DNA of 64,000 nt from an uncultured Pontibacter sp. (GTDB lineage Bacteria > Bacteroidota > Bacteroidia > Cytophagales > Hymenobacteraceae): contig NZ_CANMNI010000001.1 in the NCBI RefSeq assembly GCF_947499215.1, positions 1,631,523 through 1,695,522 of the forward strand. The letters run 5' to 3'. Every line of letters begins with the position of its first letter. Positions within the stretch are counted from its first letter, which is position 1. The position numbers and the translations under genes are program-made. Under the pieces are notes generated by a model. It saw only the letters and a list, made by a program, of their open reading frames with translations, ran no database searches and had not been told where the DNA came from. Below, one piece after another: positions 39,751-50,367 of this stretch.

Positions 39751-40235
39751 TTAATTATGGCGTATGTCAAACAAAAGAACCAATCAGGGCTATACCTGTT
39801 AATGTACCCATCTTGCCCACGCGGCCTTTGTTCGGAGAACTAGCGCAGAAAACCGCACAAAGTCGCATGAGCAAAACGAATACTGTCCCTTTATTTAAAT
39901 AAAAATAGTAAACATCTGATTAAAGTTCAAAATATTTCGCATGTTTTTTATTTAAACCTGCAAAAAAACGCAAAATCTGTACTTTCATCTTTGAAATAAG
40001 CCCTGCCACTTATACCCATAGTGCTTACTCCTGCGCATTACTAAACTCGCTACTCCCCTCTAGTCAACTCCTTGAGTGCGGAAGTGTAGCTTTCAATATA
40101 ATCAGGATCTGCACCTTGTAATTTAAATCAAGATAGTAACCCTCAGGTAATCTAGATAAGAGCAGTAGCAATACTTCGTGACTCCATAATGGAAGCATCC
40201 GACATTACCAGTGGAGTCAACCCCTAGTTAAGTTC

Positions 40236-41828
40236 CTAGAACAACTTCTTAAGATAATTATTAGTCAACTTCTTCTGATGAACATTCGAAGGCATGCTCT
40301 CATTCTTTAACCTGTCGATGGAGGTGACTACGTACTTATAGGTTTTGCCACGTTCAGCGGTTTTATCGAAGAAGGAATCCATCGCGTCATCAAAGCTGAT
40401 CTTTACGATGTTCTTCGCATTCTCAAGGTTAATGGGCTCGTTCTCGTCGAAGCGGTATACTACAAAACCGTACACGTCTTCTTCCTGATCAGGGTAGTCC
40501 CATTTGATCTTGGCTTTGCGCAAACGGGGAAAAATAAACAGAAACTTATCCTCCCGCAGACTTAATGGCTTTGCCGGCTTGGCAGTACCCATCCAAGGCA
40601 TCACCGGCTGCAGCGCCGGGTAGCGGTATAGGTCGTGCTGCAGCGAATCGCGGAAGCCGGCCAAGTTGTTGGTAAGGGAGCGGGAGCTGAAATACACACT
40701 GCCCTGTACCCGCGGATTATCGCGCAGGTAGCGCACTTGGTTAGGGAGCTGCTGCCGGTCACGCCAGCCATCGCGGTCTTCCATGGCGCGGTAAGCACCC
40801 TGCCCTATGTACACATGTTTGCCGTTGGCGTTGGCAGCCCACCAGTCGAGCAGTTTCTCATAAGGAGCCGGCGCATAGCCAAACGGGAAATACAGCTGTG
40901 GGTTAATATAGTCTACCCAGCCCTCCTGCACCCATTTGCGGGCATCGGCATACAGGGCGCTATACCCTGACAGACCGTTGCTCTCCGAACCCAGCGGATC
41001 CTGCGACTTGTTGCGCCAGATACCGAAGGGGCTGATACCGAACTTCACATGCTTTTTTTCAGCTTTGATGCTCTCGGAAAGGTCTTTGATGAGCTGATCC
41101 ACATTGTGGCGGCGCCAGTCCTCTATGTTCTTATACCCTTGCGCATGTAGTTGGAAAGTAATTGAATCAGGCAGCAGTTCTTTACCCGGGTACGGGTAAA
41201 AATAATCGTCGAAGTGGATGCCGTCTACGTCGTAGTTGCGAACTACGTCCATGATCACATCCACGAGATAATGCCGCACCTCGGGCAGACCGGGGTTGAA
41301 GTACTGTTTCTCTCCATAGGTAAAGAACCAGTCGGGCTGCACGCGGGAGATATGCTCGGTGCTCACAAGCGAATCAACGAGACTGGTGGAAGCGCGGTAT
41401 GGGTTGATCCAAGCGTGCAGCTCCATACCGCGCTTGTGGGCTTCCTCGATGGCAAACTCCAGCGGATCGTAAAACGGCTCAGGTATGGTACCCTGCTTGC
41501 CCGTTAGGAACATGCTCCACTGCTCCCGGCCCTTGGCATAGAAGGCGTCGGCTGAGGGGCGCACCTGCAGCATAACGGCGTTTATACCTGTTTTTTGGTG
41601 AGCGTCGAAAATATCGATCAGCTCCTGCATCTGCTGTTCGGAGTCTACGCCCTGCTTCGGTTTGGATGGCCAGTCGATGTTTTGCACGGTAGCGATCCAG
41701 ACGCCTCTGAATTCGCGCTTAGGTGGTTCCTTGCTTTGCTGTGCATACAGACTTGCCGAGCTGAGCAGCATTGCAAGTAATAGGATCAAGTTTCTGTTCA
41801 TTGTTCCGGTTAGGTATAAGGGTGGCAT
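40236..41828 (-). CDS. DUF187/GHL10 glycosyl hydrolase (YngK/DigH-like)
   Basis: PPKREFRGVWIATVQNIDWPSKPG-like start, VMLQVRPSADAFY, HAWINPYRA, DGIHFDDYFYPYP. Confidence 0.9.
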   Translation of the reverse strand: MPPLYLTGTMNRNLILLLAMLLSSASLYAQQSKEPPKREFRGVWIATVQNIDWPSKPKQGVDSEQQMQELIDIFDAHQKTGINAVMLQVRPSADAFYAKGREQWSMFLTGKQGTIPEPFYDPLEFAIEEAHKRGMELHAWINPYRASTSLVDSLVSTEHISRVQPDWFFTYGEKQYFNPGLPEVRHYLVDVIMDVVRNYDVDGIHFDDYFYPYPGKELLPDSITFQLHAQGYKNIEDWRRHNVDQLIKDLSESIKAEKKHVKFGISPFGIWRNKSQDPLGSESNGLSGYSALYADARKWVQEGWVDYINPQLYFPFGYAPAPYEKLLDWWAANANGKHVYIGQGAYRAMEDRDGWRDRQQLPNQVRYLRDNPRVQGSVYFSSRSLTNNLAGFRDSLQHDLYRYPALQPVMPWMGTAKPAKPLSLREDKFLFIFPRLRKAKIKWDYPDQEEDVYGFVVYRFDENEPINLENAKNIVKISFDDAMDSFFDKTAERGKTYKYVVTSIDRLKNESMPSNVHQKKLTNNYLKKLF

Positions 41829-41834
41829 ATAGTG

Positions 41835-41871
41835 AAAAACCCTCCGTCACTGCATGATCGAGAGGGTTTTT
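41835..41871. terminator. Terminator downstream of SusCD-GH18 unit
   Basis: AAAAACCCTC / GAGGGTTTTT. Confidence 0.75.
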
Positions 41872-41942
41872 CTTATCTAATCATATTCAACTGGTAAACA
41901 TTTTAAAACAGGCCTGCAAAGGCCCAGTGCACAGGGGGTGAA

Positions 41943-42977
41943 TTAGTACTTTCTCCCCATTGCATCATTGGCGGCTTTCAACAGAGAGTTAGAACCGTTC
42001 GCATCTTGGTAGAACTCCCACATCATGAGGCCATTTGCTTCTTCTTTGGCAAACGCAGCCTTCTGCTTCACGGTCTCAGTGCCATTGTAGTAGTAGGTTG
42101 CTCCGTTGCTGTGCGTAAAGCTGTCTTCAGCCGGATTGGCCCCCGCCCACAGCAGATCGCGGTAGGTAATGGCAGCATTGGTGCTTATGTGTCTTCCATA
42201 GGCTGGCAAACCAAGTACAGCCTTCTCTTTAGGAAGACCTTTCTGCTTCCAGATATCCAAACTCACCTCCATCATTCTGTAAGAGGCGTGCTGGTTTGGA
42301 TCTTCCGTATCCCAGCCTCTGCCATCGTACATCATGATGTTGAAGAAGTCGATATATTCCATGGATTCCTCAGCGATACCGTCGCGCACAGAGCCTGGGT
42401 ACACAGCTGGTGTTACAGCCACGCTCACGAACTTGTGCCACTTGTGCAGCGAGTCAGACATCTCTTTCACGAGTGCGTTGAACGTGATGTTATTAGCTTT
42501 GGAAGCACGTGGGTACTCCCAGTCGAGATCGACTCCGTCTAAGTCGTTATCCAAAACAAATTTAAGCACATTTTTCACAAAGTTGGTACGGTAACCCGGA
42601 TTAGCGGCCATAGCAGAGTAAGTACCCTCAGGTCCCGCCAATGAAATACCTACTTTCACACCGTTCTCACGCGCCACTTTCATTACTTGCTGGAAACGCT
42701 CCGGCTGATCAAGCGGCTTTAGGCTTCCGTCCACATTCGGGTACAGGAAGGCATAATTCAGATGGGTAATCATTTTATACTTGCCTACCTCTACTGAGTC
42801 CGGGTTGCGACCAGCGGGGAAGTAAGCCACTATTTTAAAGGAATTGTCTGCGGTATAAGCGCCTGCCGGAGGAGTTTTTGCTTCTACCGGCATATCGTCC
42901 GGCACCCAGTCAATCTCCTTTTCACAGCCCATCAAACCGAGCAGCGCTGGCACTAATAGATAAAAGATACGCTTCAT
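41943..42977 (-). CDS. GH18 chitinase/endo-beta-N-acetylglucosaminidase-like lipoprotein
   Basis: DLDGVDLDWEYPRA (DxxDxDxE), lipobox GC with CEKEID. Confidence 0.9.
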   Translation of the reverse strand: MKRIFYLLVPALLGLMGCEKEIDWVPDDMPVEAKTPPAGAYTADNSFKIVAYFPAGRNPDSVEVGKYKMITHLNYAFLYPNVDGSLKPLDQPERFQQVMKVARENGVKVGISLAGPEGTYSAMAANPGYRTNFVKNVLKFVLDNDLDGVDLDWEYPRASKANNITFNALVKEMSDSLHKWHKFVSVAVTPAVYPGSVRDGIAEESMEYIDFFNIMMYDGRGWDTEDPNQHASYRMMEVSLDIWKQKGLPKEKAVLGLPAYGRHISTNAAITYRDLLWAGANPAEDSFTHSNGATYYYNGTETVKQKAAFAKEEANGLMMWEFYQDANGSNSLLKAANDAMGRKY

Positions 42978-43047
42978 GTTGCTATTCTTAATCGTTCCGC
43001 TTCCCGACTGGGAGGCGGAACGGGTTATACATTTATTTATGACAGGC

Positions 43048-44622
43048 TTATCTTCTCACGTGGTCGATGGCGATACCGTAAGGTATAAAACCCTTCACGA
43101 AGAACTCGGCGCTTCCTCCATTCAGTGGATAGCGTTTCACACCAGAGTTGCTGCCGTCGCCTACCACAACACCCGACGCGCTCACATCAGAGGCATCGCG
43201 GAAACCATAGTATAGGTAACCTGCACTGCCATCGTCCGGGTTTGTGTCAAGTGCCATATCTGTCACATAGGTCTGCTCATTGGCACCACCCTGCTCCGAA
43301 AAGCCAGCCAGATCATCGATCAGCTGAATATTCGTACCATCAATGTTACTTACATACAGGCCTTTATTCAGGCCGCCACCTGCAAAGTTCACAGCGAAGT
43401 AAATTTTGCCGTTTTGCGTATCGATCGCAAAACTTCTGAGGCGCACATCCTGCAGCGGCGTTATTGACTCTATAAACTGACCAGCCGTGTTGAACTTGTA
43501 AAGACCTCTACCGGCAGAACCATGCTTCGAGTACCATACGACACCATCAGCAACCTGTACATAGCCATCTAACCAACCGAATACTGATGTGGCACCGGCA
43601 TGGGCAGCGGCAAGCGTAAACTTAGCAGCAGGGTATGGCGCTTCTCTGGAGGCGATTGGTGCGGAGAACACACCGTTTCGGCGGGTTACCCACCACACGT
43701 TGCCGTTCTGGTCTACTGACGAAGAGAAGGGGTCATTCTGATAGTCGCCTGTGCCGGATGTGATTGTGTATTCGTCCTGTCCGTTAAGGTCTGTTGTAAA
43801 CACGCGGCCATCGGCTGCACCAGCGGCAGCAAATGACACGTTTGCACCCGCGTTTGACATGACAACACGGTTGTTGTAAACACTCACACCAAGTGGATGC
43901 TGGCCAATATTCACTGGCAATTGCATCGGCTGGCTTTCCTGTGCCTGTGTGAAGCGCTGCTTATAGAGACGGCCCGTGCGCACATCCGTAAAGTAAATCG
44001 TCTTCACGAGTTCGCCTTTCACAACAGCGGCAGCCGTAGTTGTGATTGTCTCCTGTCCGTCGTTGATGGTAAGGGTAACGGTATAAGTACCCGCATCTTC
44101 AAACACGACTGTCGGACGGGCTTCTGTAGATACTACACCATTGCCGAAGTCCCACTCGTAAGTCACTGCCTGCCCCGGATACTGGAACACCTCAGCACTA
44201 AACTCCACATCCTGTCTGAACAGAATATTTTCAGGCACAATAATACGTGGCTGCAACTTGAGCACCTCAACAGTCTTTGTAAGTGAGTCAACTGTCCCGC
44301 CCTGCTTTGCGATTACACGCACTTTGTAGGTGCCCGGCAGTTCGTACACAATGGTGTCTGGCACCACACCTGTGCTCTTGCTCACATCCTGTATTCCATC
44401 AGCTGTCAGGGCTTTTCCTCCCGGAAACTCCCATTCGAAGCTTTCGCCATACTTAGAGCGGTTGGTCAATACCACTTTGGCAGGTGCGTAAATCGGGCCT
44501 TCAGGAAAATCGAAGTTCGCCAAGAACTCGCCATCAGGGGCGATGGTGGTGATATCATCCTTATCACAGCTTACCGCCGTGAAAAGCATTATCATCAAAA
44601 AGAATAGTCTATATAGTTTCAT
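43048..44622 (-). CDS. PKD-domain surface lipoprotein (putative glycan-binding)
   Basis: PKD repeats (YEWDFGNGVVSTEARPTVVFEDAGTYTVTLTINDG), propeller-like C-terminus, CDKDD after lipobox. Confidence 0.8.
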   Translation of the reverse strand: MKLYRLFFLMIMLFTAVSCDKDDITTIAPDGEFLANFDFPEGPIYAPAKVVLTNRSKYGESFEWEFPGGKALTADGIQDVSKSTGVVPDTIVYELPGTYKVRVIAKQGGTVDSLTKTVEVLKLQPRIIVPENILFRQDVEFSAEVFQYPGQAVTYEWDFGNGVVSTEARPTVVFEDAGTYTVTLTINDGQETITTTAAAVVKGELVKTIYFTDVRTGRLYKQRFTQAQESQPMQLPVNIGQHPLGVSVYNNRVVMSNAGANVSFAAAGAADGRVFTTDLNGQDEYTITSGTGDYQNDPFSSSVDQNGNVWWVTRRNGVFSAPIASREAPYPAAKFTLAAAHAGATSVFGWLDGYVQVADGVVWYSKHGSAGRGLYKFNTAGQFIESITPLQDVRLRSFAIDTQNGKIYFAVNFAGGGLNKGLYVSNIDGTNIQLIDDLAGFSEQGGANEQTYVTDMALDTNPDDGSAGYLYYGFRDASDVSASGVVVGDGSNSGVKRYPLNGGSAEFFVKGFIPYGIAIDHVRR

Positions 44623-44631
44623 ACCTTCTGC

Positions 44632-45420
44632 TTAGTAAGTCGTTTTAAACTCGCTGCTTGTCTGGGCTGACACGCCGGAGTCGGTTGTTACCCGTGCCGT
44701 TACGATAGAGCCCAGCGCACCTTCTTTTCTGATTGTCTTAAAGCCCTTCTCGATCAGAAGCGCCTTGCTCAGGTTATCTTGCAAGTAGGCTCTTCCCTCT
44801 GCTGAGATACCCGTGCGCGTGGTACCAGACATGGTAAAGTGGCTGTCCGGCGCTTCCGGGAACAGGTTGTTGTATTCCGCCACAGAGATGGCATAAGACA
44901 GCTGGTTCAGCAGAATGCTGTAGGCCTCAGCCGGCAACTGGTTCAGCAGCTCCTCGCCTTCAGCGCTATAGGTACCGCCTTCTGGCTTAAAGTGGGTATA
45001 GTCTGCCTGCACCACGTAGTCGTTTGTGCTCGTCACGAAGTAGTCGTTCAGCGTTTTGCCGCCCTCAGGCACGCTTCTCCAAGCTGTGTTCTTGGCGATC
45101 GTATCCGTCACTACCATCAGCGGGTCGGTTTCGCTCCAAGTCTGCAGCTTGGTGGTCTCCAGTTCAAAGTACACCCCGAAGTCCTCGTACAGCTTGTGCA
45201 GAAGTTCGATCTTCGCAATTTTATCATTGCGCTGCCACGTGCTTACCGTGAAGGTAACTGTGTCGCCCAGCTCAGGATTGCGGTTGCTTAAAGACATGCG
45301 CACTTCCGGTCTATACTCGTCCGTGTATTTTCCCAGCATTTCGATAGGCTCGTCCTTCTCGCAGGCCACGAGCGACAGGGCAGCCACCGGAATCAAAAAT
45401 AATCTATATAGTTTCGTCAT
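44632..45420 (-). CDS. Putative surface lipoprotein of SusCD locus
   Basis: Lipobox followed by CEKDEP; position directly after susD. Confidence 0.7.
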   Translation of the reverse strand: MTKLYRLFLIPVAALSLVACEKDEPIEMLGKYTDEYRPEVRMSLSNRNPELGDTVTFTVSTWQRNDKIAKIELLHKLYEDFGVYFELETTKLQTWSETDPLMVVTDTIAKNTAWRSVPEGGKTLNDYFVTSTNDYVVQADYTHFKPEGGTYSAEGEELLNQLPAEAYSILLNQLSYAISVAEYNNLFPEAPDSHFTMSGTTRTGISAEGRAYLQDNLSKALLIEKGFKTIRKEGALGSIVTARVTTDSGVSAQTSSEFKTTY

Positions 45421-45432
45421 TTCTCAGAAATT

Positions 45433-46923
45433 TTAAAGCGATGAATTCTCAAAAACCCACATTGGTTTAGTCACCCAATCGCGCGCCGTGGCACCCAATC
45501 GCGCTACTTCCTGCGGGTTGTAGATGTACTCTGTCTGCGGGTCGTATGGCAGGCGCTGGATCCAGCGACCGGCGAACTCAGGCAGTACGTTGGAAGGATA
45601 TTCGATACCCGGGTATGCTGTTGCTTGGTACTGGTATCTTCTCATGTCCACCCAAGCCTCCGGCTGCAGGTATAGCGCAATGTACTTCTGTGTCATGATG
45701 TCGCTGATCTGCAGCTCGGCAGCCGTTTTCTTCACCTTAGGTGAAGCCATGTAATTGTTCAGGCTGTCCTGTGGCACGTTCAGGCGCTGCATGTTCGTGG
45801 TGATACCCTCTCGGTAGGCCTCAAAAGCTGTTCCTTTGTCACCTTTATGGAAAGCTGCCTCTGCTTTGATGAAAAGAAGCTCCTCTTTCAGCATGTAAGG
45901 AAGTGGGGAGTTATCAGATGTCCAGTAGCCGTTGTAAAGGTTAGGAAAGTCATCCATTACCTTGCCTTCTAAGCCACGCGATACGACAGCACCTTGGTAC
46001 ACATTGTTCTTACCCGGCGTCATGAGCTTGTACACACGCGGGTCACGCTTGATGTTCGGCTCATTCACGATCAGGTAGTTCATAAAGAAAGTGGTCGGCA
46101 CCGTGTTGTCCAGCATGTTTACCACATCGGCGAAGTTCCACTGCGGGCTAGCCTTAGCAGGCCCCCACATGTTGCGCTCCCAGTCACGCTGCGGATTGGA
46201 GCTGTAGTTGTAGATCGGATCTCTCCAATTGTTCAGAGCCAGATTCACGTGGTTCAGCACATTGTCGTAACCATTGTTGAAGCTGGCAGTGTGTAGGTAC
46301 ATGCGCGCCTTCAGGCCATTCGCAAAAGCCACCCACTTACCCAAGTCACCTTGGTAGATCAGGTCAGAGGCTGCATTCATGGTACGCGCCTCAGCACCAC
46401 TGCGCTCAATGTCGGCTATACCTTCGTCAAGCAGGCGGGCCACCTCTTCGTACACATACTCTTGCGTATCGTACAGTGGGCTAAAGTCACCTGTATAAGC
46501 TTCCTTAACCGGCATTTCGCCAAAAGAAGAAGTTGCAGTCAGGTAGGAGAAGCCGAGCATGATCTTGGCCACACCCATGTAGTTAGCAGAGTTTTCTAAC
46601 TCAGCACGGTCAATCAGACCAATTGCGTTGCTTCCCACATCAAAGTAGTGCCAGCGCCAAGCACCGAGACGGGTGATTTGGTTGTAGTCCCAGCGGTCTT
46701 CAATGGCACGCGTTCCATACCTGCTCGTCAGGTACATGGAGTGATAAGAAGAGAAGCGGGCATGGGAATAGATGTGGTAGGCCATGTTTCCCTGAATGCC
46801 CGGCAGCATGAGGTTGGCCGAGGTGGTAACAGGCTGTACCGGGTTCGTATTGATGTCGAGCTTGTCCTCACAGCTCATCAGCGCCATCAACAACACCGGA
46901 AGTATATAAAATATGCGTTTCAT
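45433..46923 (-). CDS. SusD/RagB family nutrient-binding lipoprotein
   Basis: CEDKLDINTNPVQPVTTSANLMLPGIQGNM..., TPR-rich SusD-like pattern; next to SusC. Confidence 0.9.
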   Translation of the reverse strand: MKRIFYILPVLLMALMSCEDKLDINTNPVQPVTTSANLMLPGIQGNMAYHIYSHARFSSYHSMYLTSRYGTRAIEDRWDYNQITRLGAWRWHYFDVGSNAIGLIDRAELENSANYMGVAKIMLGFSYLTATSSFGEMPVKEAYTGDFSPLYDTQEYVYEEVARLLDEGIADIERSGAEARTMNAASDLIYQGDLGKWVAFANGLKARMYLHTASFNNGYDNVLNHVNLALNNWRDPIYNYSSNPQRDWERNMWGPAKASPQWNFADVVNMLDNTVPTTFFMNYLIVNEPNIKRDPRVYKLMTPGKNNVYQGAVVSRGLEGKVMDDFPNLYNGYWTSDNSPLPYMLKEELLFIKAEAAFHKGDKGTAFEAYREGITTNMQRLNVPQDSLNNYMASPKVKKTAAELQISDIMTQKYIALYLQPEAWVDMRRYQYQATAYPGIEYPSNVLPEFAGRWIQRLPYDPQTEYIYNPQEVARLGATARDWVTKPMWVFENSSL

Positions 46924-46954
46924 ATCTGAATGTGTTCTTAGTCTATTGGAAATA

Positions 46955-49900
46955 CTAGAATCCTACTGTGATACCGAATGAGTAAGACTTAGCCAGCGGG
47001 ATAGCACCGAAGTCTACACCCATTGTACTGCCACCCTCGGCTCCACCGGCGTTAGGACCGGCACTGTTCACTTCCGGATCGCCTCCAGAATAGTTGGTGA
47101 ATAGAAGCGGGTTCTGAGCGGAAAGCTCCAATCCTACCTTGCCTACCTTCGCTAAGCTGGTCAAGTGAGAAGGCAGCGTATAGTTCAGCGTCACGTGGCG
47201 CAGTCTGGCCCAGTTCACTCGCTCCACGAAGTTGGTTCCTACGGCAGTGTAGTTTGTAGCGAAGTAGTTGTAGTCCAGCACTACCGTCTTGGTGTTCTTG
47301 CTGTAGCTTCCATCGCCGTTGTCAACCACGCCGTTGAACACGAACTCACGGTCTCTCCATTGGCCTACATCCTCCGAAATACCGTTAGAGATCATACCCA
47401 GACGTGTTGCGTTATATACATCGCCGCCGAAACGGAAGTCCCACAGGAAGGAAAGCGAAAGGCTCTTGTAGTTCATTCTGTTCAGGAATCCAAAGTTCAG
47501 TTTCGGCTCTCTGTTGCCGATGTACTGCTGCCTGTCAGCAGAGTTAATCACCGGATAACCATTTTCACCGATGACCATGTAGCCGTCTTCGTTGCGCAGG
47601 TAGTCTGTGCCTACTATACCCAGCACTGGCTGGTCGAGGGCAGAGGCGGCAATGGCCGACGAGTAAGGCTGACCAAAGGTATAAGGGAACACGCGCACTT
47701 GGTCCGGCAGCTCGAGCATGCGGGATTTGTTTTTCCAAGTATTCAATGTTACGTTCCAGCTGAAGTCACCGACCTGCACTGGCGTACCGCCTATGGAAAT
47801 CTCGAAACCTTTGTTGCGGATGCTACCTGCGTTAAAGGTCTGGATAACATAACCTGTCGTGAGCGGCACTCTGGCTCTGATGATCTGGTCTTCGCTCATG
47901 GCATCGTACAAAGTGGCGTCGATGCTCAATCTGCTGTCGAAGAATCTGAACTCAGCACCGAGTTCTTTCTCGGTGGTAGTTTCTGGCTTCAGGTTAGGGT
48001 TACCGGCTGTTGCGTCTTTCACGAAGCCGCCGCCTATACCCGGATATTTGATCAGGTTGGCATCAGTGCTGTAGATCGGGGCGTCCTTACCTACCTGTGC
48101 GTAGCTGGCGCGAAGCTTACCGTACCAGCTCTGAGACGGCAGCAGCTCAGAGAAAGCGAAGCTGGCGCCATAGGAAGAGTAGTAGAAAGATCTGTTGTCG
48201 CGAGGAAGCGTGGAGCTCCAATCGTTACGACCAGTGTAGTTCAAACTCACAAGGTTTTTGTACTCCAACTTGAAGTCGCCATACGCGGCATAACGTCTGC
48301 GGCGCGGGTTACCTTCGCTTGTCACGATGTTGATCGGCTCGATTACGTTGACACTGTGGATGTCCGGGTTTTGGAAACGCTCACCGGAGATGGCATTGGT
48401 CTGCGCCTCATAGTACTCTTGGCTTGTACCCAAGATAACCGTGGCGTGGAAATCGTTCAGGAAAGATTTGCTTATAGTCGTATTCAGGATGGAGGTTGTG
48501 TTCACAAAGTTGCCCTTGCTCTCGTACAATCTGCCTTCCCAACTTCCCGGAGTACCCGGAATGTATACATAACCGTAGTCTTGGTTGTAGTAGTCCTGAC
48601 CCAATCGGTAAGACACGTTCAGCCACTCTGTCGGATTGTAGTTCAAGAGACCGTTCAGCACGATGCGGCGCGTCTGGGTGTTGCGCGGGTTGCGCATCAC
48701 GTTCCACATTGGGGAGATAATGGCTACGTCGTCAATCGCCACATCAGGCGTCTGGTTGTCGTAGTAGTACTCGTAGTTCGGAGCACCGTTCGGGTACTGG
48801 TAGTTACGGATGTCGTAACGCAGTGGATAGCGGTAAATACTATTCGCCCAACCACCTGAACCAGAGCCGATCAGACCCTCCTGAATTGTATTGTCGATGT
48901 AGTTAGCTGAAGTTGTCAGTTCAAGTTTCTTAGAAAGCTTGGCAGAGCCTTTGATCAACAAAGAAAGACGCTCACTCTCTGTGTTCGGGATAGTGGCTGT
49001 ACCGCCACGGTAGTTACCGGACACATAGTAGTTATAGTTTTCCGTTCCGCCGTTCACGTTAAAGTTCACGTCGTTCACTACACCCGTCTGGAAGAAACGG
49101 GAAGGGTTGTCATAAATCAGCTCATCGCTGCGGAATTTTCTACCCCAGTTCGACGTGGTGCTTGGGTCGTATATACCGCCAAAACCAGAGGTATACAGTT
49201 TCTGCTGCTCAGGCAGGCGTCCCACTGTCTCTACAAAAGACCGTACAGAGGCATTGATCGCCATTTTGCCAGCCTTGCCTTTTTTAGTCGTGATGATGAT
49301 GGCGCCCGAAGCGGCGTCGATACCATAAAGCGCCGATGCGGCGGCACCTTTCAGCACGGTAATATTGTCAACGTCCTCAGGGTTAAAGTCAGCCAGACGG
49401 TTTACTGTGCCGTTGGTAGAGGCATTACTCACACGGATACCGTCCACGATAATAAGCGGCTGGTTGTCTCCTGTCAGGGAAGAAACACCACGTAGTACGA
49501 TTTCAGAAGGAAGGCCGGGCGAACCACCGGAAGAAGAGATCTGCGCACCGGCGATCTGGCCTTGCAGGGAGTTCACGATGTTCGCCTGATTAGAGCTGCG
49601 CAGGTCCTCACCCTGAATATTCTGTATGGAATAAGTCAGTGTTCTTCTATCACGCTCAATACCGAGGGCGGTCACCACCACCTCACCCAGACTCTGAGCG
49701 TCATCTTCGAGGGCCACATCAATGGTAGTGGCGTCTCCGACTGTCCGCTCCACCGGCTTCATACCGATAAATCGGAATACAAGCACATCTTCTGGGCTGG
49801 CTTGGATTTGATAAGCACCATTTGGGTCGGTGGCAGTACCTCGCGATGTTCCCTTAACAACAACCGAAACCCCCGGAAGAGCGGAGTTATCGGATGTAGC

Positions 49901-50002
49901 GGTCACTGTTCCACTCACCGTAGTGCCTTGAGCGGCACTTTGGAAATGAACCAGCAGAAAACAGACCACCCATAACAGGCAGTAACGTATTTGTTTTATC
50001 AT
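46955..50002 (-). CDS. SusC/RagA family TonB-linked outer membrane protein (start corrected from 50152)
   Basis: MIKQIRYCLLWVVCFLLVHFQSAAQGTTVSGTV signal peptide; CarboxypepD_reg domain, plug ALYGIDAASGAIIITTKKGK. Confidence 0.93.
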   Translation of the reverse strand: MIKQIRYCLLWVVCFLLVHFQSAAQGTTVSGTVTATSDNSALPGVSVVVKGTSRGTATDPNGAYQIQASPEDVLVFRFIGMKPVERTVGDATTIDVALEDDAQSLGEVVVTALGIERDRRTLTYSIQNIQGEDLRSSNQANIVNSLQGQIAGAQISSSGGSPGLPSEIVLRGVSSLTGDNQPLIIVDGIRVSNASTNGTVNRLADFNPEDVDNITVLKGAAASALYGIDAASGAIIITTKKGKAGKMAINASVRSFVETVGRLPEQQKLYTSGFGGIYDPSTTSNWGRKFRSDELIYDNPSRFFQTGVVNDVNFNVNGGTENYNYYVSGNYRGGTATIPNTESERLSLLIKGSAKLSKKLELTTSANYIDNTIQEGLIGSGSGGWANSIYRYPLRYDIRNYQYPNGAPNYEYYYDNQTPDVAIDDVAIISPMWNVMRNPRNTQTRRIVLNGLLNYNPTEWLNVSYRLGQDYYNQDYGYVYIPGTPGSWEGRLYESKGNFVNTTSILNTTISKSFLNDFHATVILGTSQEYYEAQTNAISGERFQNPDIHSVNVIEPINIVTSEGNPRRRRYAAYGDFKLEYKNLVSLNYTGRNDWSSTLPRDNRSFYYSSYGASFAFSELLPSQSWYGKLRASYAQVGKDAPIYSTDANLIKYPGIGGGFVKDATAGNPNLKPETTTEKELGAEFRFFDSRLSIDATLYDAMSEDQIIRARVPLTTGYVIQTFNAGSIRNKGFEISIGGTPVQVGDFSWNVTLNTWKNKSRMLELPDQVRVFPYTFGQPYSSAIAASALDQPVLGIVGTDYLRNEDGYMVIGENGYPVINSADRQQYIGNREPKLNFGFLNRMNYKSLSLSFLWDFRFGGDVYNATRLGMISNGISEDVGQWRDREFVFNGVVDNGDGSYSKNTKTVVLDYNYFATNYTAVGTNFVERVNWARLRHVTLNYTLPSHLTSLAKVGKVGLELSAQNPLLFTNYSGGDPEVNSAGPNAGGAEGGSTMGVDFGAIPLAKSYSFGITVGF

Positions 50003-50367
50003 AACAGCGTGGCTATTGGTTAAGATTATTGTGAGAAAAACTATTTGAATTCTTTTTAAAAACTGCAATGTCTCAAGCAAACAGTCACTTATAAAAGAGT
50101 AAGCTGTTATGTATACACGGAGTGCATCTATACGCCCCCTGTTATGCACCAACTCATTGACTGCGGAATCAACTCCTCCTGCTTAGCAAACTCATCAACT
50201 ACACTTTCGATGTCTAACACTTGATTTCCAACAGCTATCTCTCTGTTCCACAACACGATACTGCCCGTCAACACTGCATGAACCTGCATGTTTATACTTG
50301 AGTCATGCGTTTTCACACAATAAAGTAAAGAATTTTAGACCTTTAACTCCAAAATTTCTGCTCATTA

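Noticed and set aside
47165-48859. 564-aa ORF antisense to susC
   Set aside because: Shadow ORF; the sense strand encodes a full TonB-linked receptor.
50003-50152. N-terminal extension of the SusC ORF
   Set aside because: A standard signal peptide begins at MIKQIRYCLL (50002); upstream residues look non-coding.
50128-50316. 62-aa ORF upstream of susC
   Set aside because: No signal, domain or conservation evidence; lies in the probable susC leader.
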